This document shows, one piece after another, positions 43,371-52,754 of a stretch of 64,000 nt of DNA; within the stretch, counting starts at the first letter, position 1, and every line of letters begins with the position of its first letter. The position numbers and the translations under genes were made by a program. Under the pieces are notes generated by a model. The model searched no databases. It was not told the origin of the DNA and worked only from the letters and a program-made list of their open reading frames with translations. The stretch is taken from NCBI GenBank assembly GCA_900074725.1, contig LT598458.1:1426001-1490000 (forward strand), in the 5' to 3' direction. The DNA is from Lachancea dasiensis. Lineage: Eukaryota; Ascomycota; Saccharomycetes; Saccharomycetales; Saccharomycetaceae.

Positions 43371-44018
43371 ATGTCTAGAGCCAAGAGGGTTATGAAAGAG
43401 TTGCAGGGTATCAAAGATGATCCAGAAGCCAGGGTTGGCCTGCAGTTGGTAAACGAAGACGACATTCATCTCTTAAAAGGTTCGTTTCTAGGACCTCCTG
43501 GAACGCCATACGAAAATGGAAAATTTGTGGTGGACATCGAGGTTCCTATGGAGTATCCGTTCAAACCACCAAAGATGAAATTTGATACCAAAGTATATCA
43601 TCCCAACGTGTCGTCGGTCACTGGCGCTATTTGCTTGGACATTTTGAAGAATGCATGGTCACCAGTAATCACTTTGAAGTCAGCTTTGATATCACTACAG
43701 GCACTTCTACAATCCCCCGAACCAAACGATCCACAGGATGCTGAGGTTGCCCAGCATTATATTCGAGACCGTGAATCTTTTAACAAAACAGCAACTTTTT
43801 GGACTAAAACCTACGCGCCACTGGACGGTGATACCCAAAGTGCTCCCGTGGACCAGGTTGCTCTCTATGGGCTTAATCGAGTCCTGGTAGAACAATTTGT
43901 CTCGCAAGGTTTTACGGAAAATAAAGTTGTGGAGGTTCTCAGAAGATTGGGAATCAAGTCAATGAGTGCTGATGATCACGAGAACGCCAACAAGATTTTA
44001 GAGGAGCTCTTGAAGTAA
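43371..44018 (+). CDS. UBC1: Ubiquitin-conjugating enzyme Ubc1
   Basis: This 215-residue E2 equals S. cerevisiae Ubc1 in length. The UBC fold occupies residues 1-150, with the catalytic cysteine at 88 in [12 protein letters not shown] and the HPN motif at 77-79. A C-terminal UBA domain (about 175-215) is the feature that marks Ubc1. It builds K48-linked chains in ER-associated degradation and on APC/C substrates. S. cerevisiae UBC1 is YDR177W, not near this region, so the gene came here by rearrangement or has moved in S. cerevisiae. It converges on the permease with 102 bases between. Confidence 0.98.
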   Translation: MSRAKRVMKELQGIKDDPEARVGLQLVNEDDIHLLKGSFLGPPGTPYENGKFVVDIEVPMEYPFKPPKMKFDTKVYHPNVSSVTGAICLDILKNAWSPVITLKSALISLQALLQSPEPNDPQDAEVAQHYIRDRESFNKTATFWTKTYAPLDGDTQSAPVDQVALYGLNRVLVEQFVSQGFTENKVVEVLRRLGIKSMSADDHENANKILEELLK

Positions 44019-44120
44019 ATCTTTCAGCAAATGTAGCTAGTGCCACTATGCATCGGTCTAAGCGAGCCCTTGTATTATTCTCGCCGACCGTCACTATTAA
44101 AGTATGTATCTTAATTTGAT

Positions 44121-45737
44121 TTATAATGGGTAGATAAATTTCTCGTTTTCTAAATCTGTCAAATCCATCATAGCCACGTTAACTTCCAATTTTTGGCCTT
44201 CATATTCCACTACACCCCGCGCAGGGGTATGATGTGCAGCAATTTCCACACGCCTTGTTTGGTTTCTCTTCTTAAGTATAAACCAAATAACAATCGCCAG
44301 AAGCGGCGCAATAAAGAATGAGCACACGGTTTGCACAATCCAAGCTGGTTTGTAGCGCGGCGCATCACTTTCTTGCCATAGTTGAGGAGATATTATGTTG
44401 GCAATTCCATAGAAAAACATTACTACTGCGCTCCTTGTCAAACGCTTCGTGTACCCTGAACAGCTTGTTACATTCCAGCTAAACATCATGATCCAAGGAA
44501 CACCAAATGGCGTGGCAAGGCTGATCATAGCTAATAAGCCCAACTTATTATCCCATGGCAATGCAACGCTACCGATACAACCAACAAAAGATGGAATTGT
44601 CCAGAAGACCACTGAAAATGCGGTTGTGTCCTTGTTCCATCTCAACCACCAGGTAGCTAGTAATGCACAAATGACATTATAACCACCACACGCCACTGAT
44701 ACCAATGTTGCGTCCAGGTTAGTAATGCCCCCAATTTCCTCGAACAACAAGTTTTGTTGGTATGTCAAATTATTAGCCAACTGCTGCAACATAAAGAATG
44801 CCCCGAACAAATAAGTAATGGGGTCTTTGAAGGTTTCGACAACCTGATATTTTTTGAACGTTTTTTGTTCAATTGATGACCCAGTAGACTGCTGAACCCT
44901 ACGTATCACCCAGACCTTTTCCTCGGTACTCAAGAACCGGGCGTCGGCTGGATTGTTCGGATACAAGAAGACGACCAAAACCGTGGTCACGAAAGTAAGA
45001 CTTCCGATGATGACACAAAATATCTTCCAAGTAGCCACCGCGGAATCGTTAATGTGCAAAACTCCGTAAGCAAGGAAACCAACAGGGATAGTTACACCCA
45101 TGCAGCTAGCATAAAAAGTTGGAGCAGTACTCGCCTTTTCCTCCGATGTAAGGAACTGACTCATAGTGATATTCAGTGCAGGTACTCCAATCGCTTCCAC
45201 AAATCCCAAGAAAAACCTAAGGGCATAAACACCACTAGCATTGAAAGCCGCGCAGTGTAAAAACATTATAATACACCATAGCCCCGTTATAGTGGTCATG
45301 ACCTTTCCAACAGGATATTTTTGCAGGAAATACAAGTTTCCTTGGCCCAGAACGAAGCCAACGTAGAACAAAGTATTTGCATTATTGTACTGGTTTTGGG
45401 TAAGCCCCGTATCCTGAAAAAATGTGAAGATCGCGGCAAAGGACATCGCGGCCTTGTCGGAGTATAAGATCATGTCTATAAGCATAGTCAACGGCAAAAT
45501 AAACCAGATCACTTTCCTCGACAACTTACGCTCACGCTCTGGTGAGATTAGTACGACCTGAGAGCCATGTTTTCCTAAAAATTCAAGTGTAGCGTCAGCA
45601 TCTCTTGAAGCTATAATCTTGTACTCGGCAGTAGCTTCCGAGATTGAGCGTTTGGCCTCTGATGTGCCTAAAGTTGTATTCTTGTCAAAGTTATCAACAT
45701 GCACTGCCTCCAACGAGGACGACGAATCACCACTCAT
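44121..45737 (-). CDS. DAL5-family major facilitator permease
   Basis: The product is 538 residues with 12 predicted membrane segments and a long hydrophilic N-terminus (about 75). The first helices carry IWFILPLTMLIDMILYSDKAAMSFA, then GQGNLYFLQKYPVGKV, typical of the anion:cation symporter branch that includes Dal5, Tna1, Thi73 and Yct1. Substrate cannot be told from sequence; carboxylates, nicotinate or allantoate are candidates. I use the ATG at 45737 (MSGDSSSSLEAV); the frame is open five codons upstream only to a TTG. It sits with UBC1 in a block absent from the S. cerevisiae III/XIV order. Confidence 0.9.
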   Translation of the reverse strand: MSGDSSSSLEAVHVDNFDKNTTLGTSEAKRSISEATAEYKIIASRDADATLEFLGKHGSQVVLISPERERKLSRKVIWFILPLTMLIDMILYSDKAAMSFAAIFTFFQDTGLTQNQYNNANTLFYVGFVLGQGNLYFLQKYPVGKVMTTITGLWCIIMFLHCAAFNASGVYALRFFLGFVEAIGVPALNITMSQFLTSEEKASTAPTFYASCMGVTIPVGFLAYGVLHINDSAVATWKIFCVIIGSLTFVTTVLVVFLYPNNPADARFLSTEEKVWVIRRVQQSTGSSIEQKTFKKYQVVETFKDPITYLFGAFFMLQQLANNLTYQQNLLFEEIGGITNLDATLVSVACGGYNVICALLATWWLRWNKDTTAFSVVFWTIPSFVGCIGSVALPWDNKLGLLAMISLATPFGVPWIMMFSWNVTSCSGYTKRLTRSAVVMFFYGIANIISPQLWQESDAPRYKPAWIVQTVCSFFIAPLLAIVIWFILKKRNQTRRVEIAAHHTPARGVVEYEGQKLEVNVAMMDLTDLENEKFIYPL

Positions 45738-46744
45738 TATCTCCGCGACCAATAATAAATAGCTGAGGTCCCTTCATAAAACTGGTAGGCTACATTTTCG
45801 GTCCCCATCTTATCCTCTTATATTCGCAGAAAGATTGGATATTGGACGATTTCTTACTCAATTCTAGTTCGACGGTAGGCCCTACAGCCACAATTAATGC
45901 AGTAACGAATTCTCGTCATCGATTACAATGACAGTCAGCGATGGGTCACTCCCTGCTGTGGCTCGCGCCCTTAGCATCCAATTGATGGGACATTCTGTCT
46001 GGCCGCTGTTCTCGGTTTTGAGCTTCAGGTATAGTTAACCAGGCCGGGAGTTTTGTTTATCCAGAAGGCACGTCTTATCACGGCGATAAGCCCATCACCA
46101 GATTACCATAACCATCTTGGCATTTTCGAGAGGTCAAGCTCCAAATTAGGAAGGCAGCACGGGAGTTGTACTTGCCACGTACTCGCACAAATGTTGGATG
46201 AAACTTAAGCTGATGCCGATGCGTAGCGAGCTAAAGGCGAACTATAACAGGCGCATGGTAATTGTGGGCCCGCTAGTGGTTTTTTTTGAAGGTTGTATTC
46301 TATTTGAACAAATGTGACAAGCTTAAGGAGCTTCTGTTCATGTCATTGATAGACAGGATGTTGGCCATTTACTTCAACTGTTAAGAACAGATACTTGCCC
46401 CCGGCCTGACCTACCCAGGCACCATCGATTGCCAGCCAAAATGCGTCTGATCGTTTCTTGAACCTATAGAAAATCTGCTTAATTTCCTAATCTACAAAGA
46501 GTTGTCTTGTTTACTGGGCGTGCTTCCCCATCACCTGGCGCCATCTTTATCGAGCGCACTTGTTTGGTCCTTGCTGTAGTTTGACCGTTGATATTGAAGA
46601 TAGCACAAGTGCCCTTTCGAATCTAAAGATCCAGACACCTGTCACTGTTGTCGCTAACTTGTAAGCCATGGTGCAGTATGACGCAACGCTCAAGATCACC
46701 TTTTGCGCGGCTTCACAATGGAAACATTGAGAGTAAACATTGAG

Positions 46745-47250
46745 AATATTGAAGTACACCAGCGTGGACAGTAGTTTACTTTGCTAAATCGTTCGTTCAA
46801 TATGTCGAAAGACATCGTGTATATTATGATGTAGACTAGATACTGAATCTGAAGCTTGTAAAGCGACTTCTAGTTCTCACTCAGTGTCCACCCACCAGAT
46901 GATATTTGGGCTATTGGATAATTGGAACGGACAGCGAGGGCATTTGTATATATTACCTGCTCCTCTGGATCCCATTACTTGATTATTCGCCTTTTACACG
47001 TTCATTTTACTGACGCTCGCCAGGATCACGTCATGCTATACCGACACAGGGTTGATGATTGCCATCATGCAGTTCAATGCTACTCAAACAGTACTAGAAA
47101 ATTACTGCTCGGCAGTTCTAACAAATATCTGTGTTGATGATAGGGACTATAATTCCATTTTTAAAGATAAAACACTGCAAAGAGTCCCATAGCCCACTAT
47201 CGAAACCGCTGTATTTCTCAGCCTGGCTGCTGTCCTATGAGCATTCGTAA
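46745..47250 (+). repeat. Dispersed diverged repeat, copy 2
   Basis: This copy aligns in direct orientation with 1200-1760. Shared blocks include GACAGTAGTTTAC near 46769, TGTCGAAAGACATCGTGTATA near 46803, CTGCTCCTCTGGAT near 46957 and GACACAGGGTTGATG near 47042. Indels separate them. No shared open frame is evident. It may be an old non-autonomous mobile element or a decayed long terminal repeat. Confidence 0.6.
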
Positions 47251-47636
47251 ACCTATTTCTAGTTGTCGAACATATCAAGACCAATGTTATTGGAACCTTA
47301 TTCAATTTTTCGGCGGTTCTTTGAACCAGGAGAGCTTATGAAGATAGAGAACAATGCTTACGTATTAAGTACAATCATACTTTTCAGTAGGGTTCATCTG
47401 AAAATTAGTAAGCCCCGTCCACTAGAGTTCCAGCGGTCCTATCCTTTCACCCAAAGGCCGCTGTTGCAGAAAAGTACCATTTATTGAACAATTTTGATAA
47501 CAGCGGCGCATCAAACAACCTGTACGTCTCACGTTTTAAGCTCCACAAGCTGGGAATAAGGTGCTTTTGTGACGTGACCTAACCTTGTGCCATCAATAAT
47601 AAACATTCAGTGATATAAAAAGAGTCTACGCTTCTT

Positions 47637-48198
47637 TCAACACCCAAAAGCAACGTCAGAAACTCTGAACTCTAGTCGTAACAAAGTTGGCTTCTCACCA
47701 ACGAACCGTCCGAAATAACAGCATGCAGTATTCAAAGTTTCGGCATCGCTCAAAGAATGACAATTAGTTTTGAGTCTCCTTCGAGCGTCTGATGCATCGA
47801 TAAAGCTTAAGGCTATTTTCAACAATGACGGTGAATTGTAGGTATTCCGTGACAACTATAACGAGGCGCTAGGCCGAACCAAGAGGTGCGCTCGACGTTG
47901 GTTTGAATTCCCCGGAAGATCATCAAGTTGGTCTTGCATATTGATAATTGATAAACTCCTTCGGGCTTAAATTTGTCTTGATGTCTGTGCATGCTGAAAT
48001 GTTTAGCTCATAAGTTTGGTTAAGGACCCCGGTCACCAATTGGTCTCCAATGTACGCTGAGCCCTTGAGGAACGGTTCAAGAATCAATCGACCAAGGAGA
48101 AGAATTAAACTTGTGATATAAAGAAGCTGCATCTTGAAAAACATCGCAAGTTTTGGTCCCACTATAATACAACCATGCCTGATCCTTATGGTAAACAT
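47637..48198 (-). pseudogene. Relic ORF region with a signal-peptide-like segment
   Basis: Two neighbouring minus-strand frames (47923-48198 and 47637-47855) look like remains of one gene. The upstream one contains a Met followed by a hydrophobic stretch (LLYITSLILLLGRLILEP) like a secretion signal and two potential N-glycosylation sites. The downstream one has several Cys residues. The family is not recognised. It looks broken and old. Confidence 0.3.
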
Positions 48199-48392
48199 TC
48201 ACAGATCACCCGAGGAGAATAAATTTCCTGGAGCGGTTGGCGTAAGGTCTCACAGTAATTTGAACATCATTTTGATAGATGTTGCGAGAGGCGAAGACAC
48301 TACTAACGCCTTCACATGCTGTTAGAGAAAAAAGGCCCGCCGTGAGAAACAATAGGGGGTTGCCAATACATAGCACAATCTGCCAGATGCTC

Positions 48393-48926
48393 TTATTTGC
48401 GTTTTAGTCTTTCTCGCATCAGCATAGAAGATGTTCTTTGATTCGAGAGCGTAGGATGTGATTCCTGAGAACCAAGCGACTGTTGTGGCACTGGTGCAGC
48501 GCCTGGTGAGCTTGACGGAGCCGTTCTTGAGCTTGCAGAGGAAGTTGAGCTCCTGTAAATGTCTCTGAAATTAGACCCTGCCGTTGCATGGGGCGCCACA
48601 GCAGGTCGATCTGATTTATCCAAAGCATTTGGCGTGACAGTTGCGATGCCAGCTCTGGGATCATGATGATGGTGTTTTTGCTTCCTAAGAACCTTCTGTT
48701 CGTCAGGAAGTTCTTCTTTATGTCCTAGCCAGTCTGGGAATCCTTCAAATGGCTCTCTGTGAGTGTAAAACTTGACCAATGCCTTGTGCACCACCGTTGT
48801 TGTTGGTGTGTCGCCATCGCGTTCTTGTTTAATGGAAAGTTGGGATAAAGACGAGGAAATCGATTTCGTTGATGACTTTACCTTACTCCAGAATCTGGTA
48901 GGTTTCTGATTAGCAGTAGAACTCAT
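48393..48926 (-). CDS. MSO1: Sec1-interacting exocytosis protein Mso1
   Basis: This 177-residue protein (210 in S. cerevisiae) is a small partner of the SM protein Sec1 at exocytic SNARE complexes, used in bud growth and in prospore membrane formation. The N-terminal KxFWSKVKSSTKSISSSLSQLSIK stretch is the conserved Sec1-binding region, followed by DGDTPTTTVVHKALVKFY and FPDWLGHKEELPDEQKV. The C-terminal half is Ser/Pro-rich and ends in RERLKRK. The frame is open 26 codons upstream, but similarity starts at MSSTANQKP. Placement before LYS9 matches YNR049C-YNR050C. Confidence 0.93.
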   Translation of the reverse strand: MSSTANQKPTRFWSKVKSSTKSISSSLSQLSIKQERDGDTPTTTVVHKALVKFYTHREPFEGFPDWLGHKEELPDEQKVLRKQKHHHHDPRAGIATVTPNALDKSDRPAVAPHATAGSNFRDIYRSSTSSASSRTAPSSSPGAAPVPQQSLGSQESHPTLSNQRTSSMLMRERLKRK

Positions 48927-49301
48927 CTTTGGTTGAGTTTCAACGATCGAGCTCTCAATACTATTGACTATTTCCCTACCCAATAACTTATAATATATAT
49001 GCACGATAGATTTATATCCTTTACATGAAGCTGAATGATAACAGGGCTAGGCGGGCGATATCCAGCAGTAGAGTGCTCAACCAATTGATATTTGCTAAGA
49101 TGTGGCTAATAACTGGCTCATTTACTCTGCTACCTTCGGCTATGCCATTGAAGACTTGCAGTTATATTTCATAGTATTTGAATTGGCAGTGTTTTTAAAG
49201 GCATAAGACTATGCCACTTGAAATCTTGCTGGTGCATTGAGAGCCACCATAGAAGGGTTAAGTTAGTTTATATTCTTTAAATTTACTACTAGGTACCCTA
49301 T
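48927..49301. other. Intergenic: LYS9 3' end and MSO1 promoter
   Basis: The 375 bases separate tandem minus-strand genes. A TATATATATG-type stretch near 48995 could be the MSO1 TATA. Nothing else was seen. Confidence 0.5.
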
Positions 49302-50642
49302 TTAGCTGACTGTCTTCTCAGTCAAGAAAATGCCGTGCTTCTCCTTCAATTCCTTCATGATAGGATCGTTGATCTCTGGAGTGTAGGGAACAACCAAACC
49401 TGGACCTCTGATGGTACCGTTTAAGACAAGCTTTGTAGCGATGGCACATGGCAATCCCACAGTAGCAGCCATGGCGCTGTAACCACCAGGCTGGCCGTAG
49501 GCAACTAGAGTCGAGGTTCTGGTTTCCGGAGTACCGTCAGCCCACTCGATGCCGAATTTGTGCTGCAAAATAATCATGTCACGCTCGCCCTCTTCGAACT
49601 GCATCAATTCTTCAAGAGTGGCACATAGCGTATCCAAAGCGTTGCCCTTAGGATGAATCTTGTTGTCGGAAAACAATCCCAACCAGCTGAAACCGTTGAG
49701 AATCCTCTCTCTGTCTTCGTCACTAACCCAGCTGGTCTTAACATCGATGGACGCAATGAGGTCCTCTTTGGAGGAAGACTTGCTACCCCAATATTGGCGC
49801 AGAGCGTCATTCCAGGCAATTGACTCTTTGAATATGCTGGTTTCGTCGTCCTTTAGCATACCAACGTCAACCAAAACTTTAACGAAGGCTGGGAAACCTT
49901 GGAACCTCAAAGTTCCTCTGACAACGGTCTCGGCTTCTGGAATCTCGTAAAGCTCCTTGAAAGGAGTAGAGTCTCTGTTAGGGTAGCATACCAAGGCGAA
50001 GCCGGGGAATATAAAGTAAGGTTTAGCGGAGGCCATCAAATCCTCAGAGGACACCTCCTCGATCTTTCCATCTTTCCAAAGCTTAGCTGAGTTTCTCAGG
50101 GCCAACAAAACACCTCTGGAAGACCAGGAGAACTTGTAGCCCAAAGGATTGTCCGAGTTCTCTGGGGCTGGCAAACCACCACAGTACGACAAGAAAGATT
50201 TGATCTTACCCCCGGCCTTGTGGACTTCGTCAATAGTCTTGATGGCGTACAAGTGGTCAATACCAGGGTCCAGTCCGATTTCGTTCATCACCGTAATACC
50301 AGCCTTCTTGATCTCTGGTTCAAGCTCTTTCAGAGCTGGGGAAACGTACGAGGTGGTAACCACGTCCTTTTTGAGTCTGATGGCACTCTTGACAACGGCA
50401 GCATGGTAAATGTAAGGGATCAAAGAAATCACCAAGTCATGTTTAGACAACGCTGCGTCCAGTTCTTCGTCTTTGGAAACATCCACCGAGATCGCAGCTG
50501 AATTAGACGCAGAAGCCAGCTCTTGCGCTTTAGCCAAAGTTCTACAGGCCACTGTCACGTTGATACCTTCCGTGGCAGCCAATACATCAACAACTGGCTG
50601 GGCGACAAACCCAGATCCGAGCAAAAGAACGTTCTTTACCAT
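49302..50642 (-). CDS. LYS9: Saccharopine reductase Lys9
   Basis: The product is 446 residues, the same as S. cerevisiae Lys9. It converts alpha-aminoadipate semialdehyde and glutamate to saccharopine with NADPH, the penultimate step of lysine synthesis. The Rossmann loop GSGFVAQP is at residues 8-15. Typical stretches NEIGLDPGIDHLYA, SYCGGLPAPENSDNPLGYKFSWSSRG and TTSYVSPALKEL are present. The frame opens 13 codons upstream; I use the Met that starts the Rossmann strand (MVKNVLLLG). Lys14-type sites lie upstream. Neighbours MSO1 and BRE5 fit YNR049C-YNR051C, with OCA4 interleaved from chromosome III. Confidence 0.98.
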   Translation of the reverse strand: MVKNVLLLGSGFVAQPVVDVLAATEGINVTVACRTLAKAQELASASNSAAISVDVSKDEELDAALSKHDLVISLIPYIYHAAVVKSAIRLKKDVVTTSYVSPALKELEPEIKKAGITVMNEIGLDPGIDHLYAIKTIDEVHKAGGKIKSFLSYCGGLPAPENSDNPLGYKFSWSSRGVLLALRNSAKLWKDGKIEEVSSEDLMASAKPYFIFPGFALVCYPNRDSTPFKELYEIPEAETVVRGTLRFQGFPAFVKVLVDVGMLKDDETSIFKESIAWNDALRQYWGSKSSSKEDLIASIDVKTSWVSDEDRERILNGFSWLGLFSDNKIHPKGNALDTLCATLEELMQFEEGERDMIILQHKFGIEWADGTPETRTSTLVAYGQPGGYSAMAATVGLPCAIATKLVLNGTIRGPGLVVPYTPEINDPIMKELKEKHGIFLTEKTVS

Positions 50643-50733
50643 CTCGAGTGTGAATAGAGTAGCTATAGCTAGACTGCTCAATGTCGAGAGCAGCAGAGAA
50701 TATCATTATCTCTTTGACCTACTACCTCTCAAC

Positions 50734-50880
50734 TTAAATAGTCTCTGGCCATATCCAGTAGTTTTGCATCGCCCTGTTCCCCGTGGGATTTCCTTGCCCA
50801 TATCGCCCTTCCACAAGTTCCTCCGGAATTTTATCCGTGATACTTATCTGTTTCCCGTGGCTTCTTAAGGCATCAAACAT
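50734..50880 (-). CDS. Candidate 48-residue protein upstream of LYS9
   Basis: The ATG-to-stop frame begins MFDALRSHGKQISITDK and ends AMQNYWIWPETI. Composition is natural, with alternating acidic and basic residues, a Gly-rich middle (RYGQGNPTGN) and aromatic C-terminus, unlike most random frames here. No signal peptide or membrane segment is present. I do not recognise a family. It ends 92 bases before the LYS9 start and lies in the LYS9 promoter, so it could be a chance frame or an upstream ORF on long LYS9 transcripts. Confidence 0.35.
   Translation of the reverse strand: MFDALRSHGKQISITDKIPEELVEGRYGQGNPTGNRAMQNYWIWPETI
50819..50827. promoter_or_regulatory. Near-match Lys14 site (TCCTCCGGA)
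   Basis: It matches the Lys14 consensus TCCRNYGGA except at the fourth base. It lies 177 bases before the LYS9 start and inside the small candidate ORF. Confidence 0.4.
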
Positions 50881-50912
50881 CGTTAACTTCAGCTGAACGA
50901 CTCTTCCTAAAT

Positions 50913-50921
50913 TCCAATGGA
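50913..50921. promoter_or_regulatory. Lys14 site (TCCAATGGA)
   Basis: A perfect match to TCCRNYGGA, the element through which Lys14 with alpha-aminoadipate semialdehyde induces LYS genes in S. cerevisiae. It lies 271 bases before the LYS9 start. Confidence 0.6.
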
Positions 50922-51422
50922 ATAAAACACACGAATACAACTGACAAAACACGATGAGTACACTCAAGAGAGGGAAGTTCTCACCAGATCAAAACGTGCG
51001 AATGTTGATGCTTGCCCGTCTTTTGAGTCAAGCTGCAAAGAGGCAGGGTCTTTATCCAACTTTTAATCAGCATAGATTATGTAACATTCTGCGTGGGTGG
51101 CCGGTCAATGTTTATTCATGCCAGAAAACCCACTTCACGCTATGATTACCGAGTACATAAATGCTCCTACACACCTGGAGGCTTCGAAACTAGACGTAGC
51201 ATATCTAATATCGAAAAGCAGTGCAATGAAAAAAGTTTGAATCATGCGCAGGGCTCGGCCCGTGTGGATATGTCTTAAGTTCACTCGAGTCATTTGGCTT
51301 GTTCATGCTTGAGACAAACTGGAAAGCCGTGCTATTCACAGTCTTAACGGCATAAATATGACGATCTGGAGTCGTTATAGGGCGCTAGGTGACTTCCAGT
51401 ATGTTATTTAGATACCACACCC

Positions 51423-52500
51423 TCACACAAATATGCTCTCAGTGTAAAAGTTGTGTTCTTCCTGAGCATTTTCGCTCTCCCACATATCCCGCTGACGAGT
51501 GAACCAGCTAGGCAGAAGACCTTCCCGTGGAATGTGGAACGTTATTACGTTGTGATTCCCACCCTTATAGAAGTCATAATCGGCCCGCTCTTTTTTATTG
51601 AAAGCCAGTCGATAGCGATTCCCGAATATGCCGAGATCAGACTGCGTTCTGGTCATTGCAGGAAGCTTCAAATCCACCAGAACACCAGCATCCTCATTGT
51701 CAGCCTGCACGTCCTTCAAAATGCGCAGGAGATGAGTCGGTATCTTGGGAGGAAATATGAGGTCCGATTCGTTGACTATCTCCCACTTGCCACAGCCGCT
51801 AAGGTCGTTAGCACCGCCAGATTCCTGGATTTGAAGAGTCGCTAGATTATCCAGAACCAGCTTGTCCTCCTCCTCCTGCACTATGCGGACGTTGATCATC
51901 TCTAACAAGGTCTCGGCAAAGTAGTTAGAATTCTTAGTAGCGAATAGCCTGTATTCATTTATGATGGATGATATGTTCCATTTTTGTATCTTTCGCAGAA
52001 CCCCAACCACTATAGATGTTTTGTCAACAAGGATTGTGTTATGGTTGGACGTGTTGAGTAATAGCTCAAAGGTTCGTTTTAGGCTATAACTCTTAATCAT
52101 CATCAAATCGTCATTATCGTTTAGTTCATAATCCCCATGTGCCGCATTTCCATTACTCCTCGGAGATTCTTCCTCGTTTTTCGATTTGCCGCCACTTGCA
52201 TTGACTGGTGCAAGATTTGAAGACACATCCGTAATTCTTACGACGAACCATTGCACGCCGGAACGCTCAAAAAACTCACGAAAAAACTTGGAAGGCTCCT
52301 GTCCCCCTACAAATATAACGGTTTTAAGGTTGAGCGTTTCCAAGAAAGATAAATTGAGTGTCTCGATCTTGGAGCATCGATCTAAAAGGACAATTAAGTT
52401 AGTCATTGCTGTCTCTTTAATATTCGACTGCATCAAACACAACTGATACCATACAAATTCCTTCTTCTGCTATCCCAAAGTTAGCGGGTGGAACTAGCAT
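51423..52500 (-). CDS. OCA4: Oca4 phosphatase-like protein, two exons
   Basis: I read this gene as complement(join(51423..52381, 52455..52500)), 334 residues (362 in S. cerevisiae). Exon 1 encodes MLVPPANFGIAEEGI and the first base of a Tyr codon; exon 2 resumes YRCSKIETLNLSFLETLNLKT. That junction restores the conserved N-terminus of the Oca/Siw14 family, which a single-exon reading from 52433 or 52406 would lack. The intron is GTATGG...GACTAAC...TAG. Where active relatives have the HCX5R loop, this protein has ILVDKTSIVVGVLRK with no Cys, so it is probably a pseudophosphatase. Oca proteins form a complex linked to oxidant-induced cell-cycle arrest and inositol pyrophosphates. Order after CDC50 matches YCR094W-YCR095C. 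Confidence 0.92.
52382..52454 (-). other. OCA4 intron with variant splice sites
   Basis: This 73-base intron starts GTATGG (consensus GTATGT), has GACTAAC (consensus TACTAAC) with its branch A near 52399, and ends TTTTAG at 52382. Support comes from the spliced protein, which regains PANFGI-EEGIYRCSK. Both key sites deviate by one base, so splicing could be inefficient or regulated. Confidence 0.85.
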
Positions 52501-52754
52501 AATTAAGCTCTAAAGCGGCCAGCCTTAAACTCTATGCCTGAGCTTAAAAGATAACTTTAAACTAGTCTGGAAATCTTAATCATTTGGTATTTCATATCCA
52601 ATTAGGTTTTTTTAGTTGCGGCCCGCGAGACTCGAACCACCTCGAATAGTATAAAAGACTTGAGTCCTGGGATGTGTCTATGTAAACATCATGCTGCCGA
52701 ATTTTAGACAGATAAGCTATATACTCTCTACTGCATAACCTGTCTCACGAGGTA

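Larger units (their letters stand above)
45738..48392. other. Repeat-bearing gap of 2.65 kb
   Basis: No intact gene. It contains the second copy of the dispersed repeat (about 46745-47250) and a relic ORF region (47637-48198). The first few hundred bases hold the permease promoter. Frames at 46547-46759, 46922-47137 and 47263-47487 show nothing recognisable. Confidence 0.55.
50643..51422. other. Intergenic: LYS9 promoter and OCA4 3' end
   Basis: The 780 bases hold Lys14-type sites and a 48-codon candidate ORF, each listed separately. A plus-strand frame starting at ATG 50954 (63 codons) resembles nothing. Confidence 0.5.

Noticed and set aside
47895-47915. tRNA B-box-like GGTTTGAATTCC
   Set aside because: The T loop has the wrong bases and no cloverleaf can be drawn around it.
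50954-51145. Plus-strand frame of 63 codons between LYS9 and OCA4
   Set aside because: No resemblance to a protein family and no supporting context beyond an ATG.
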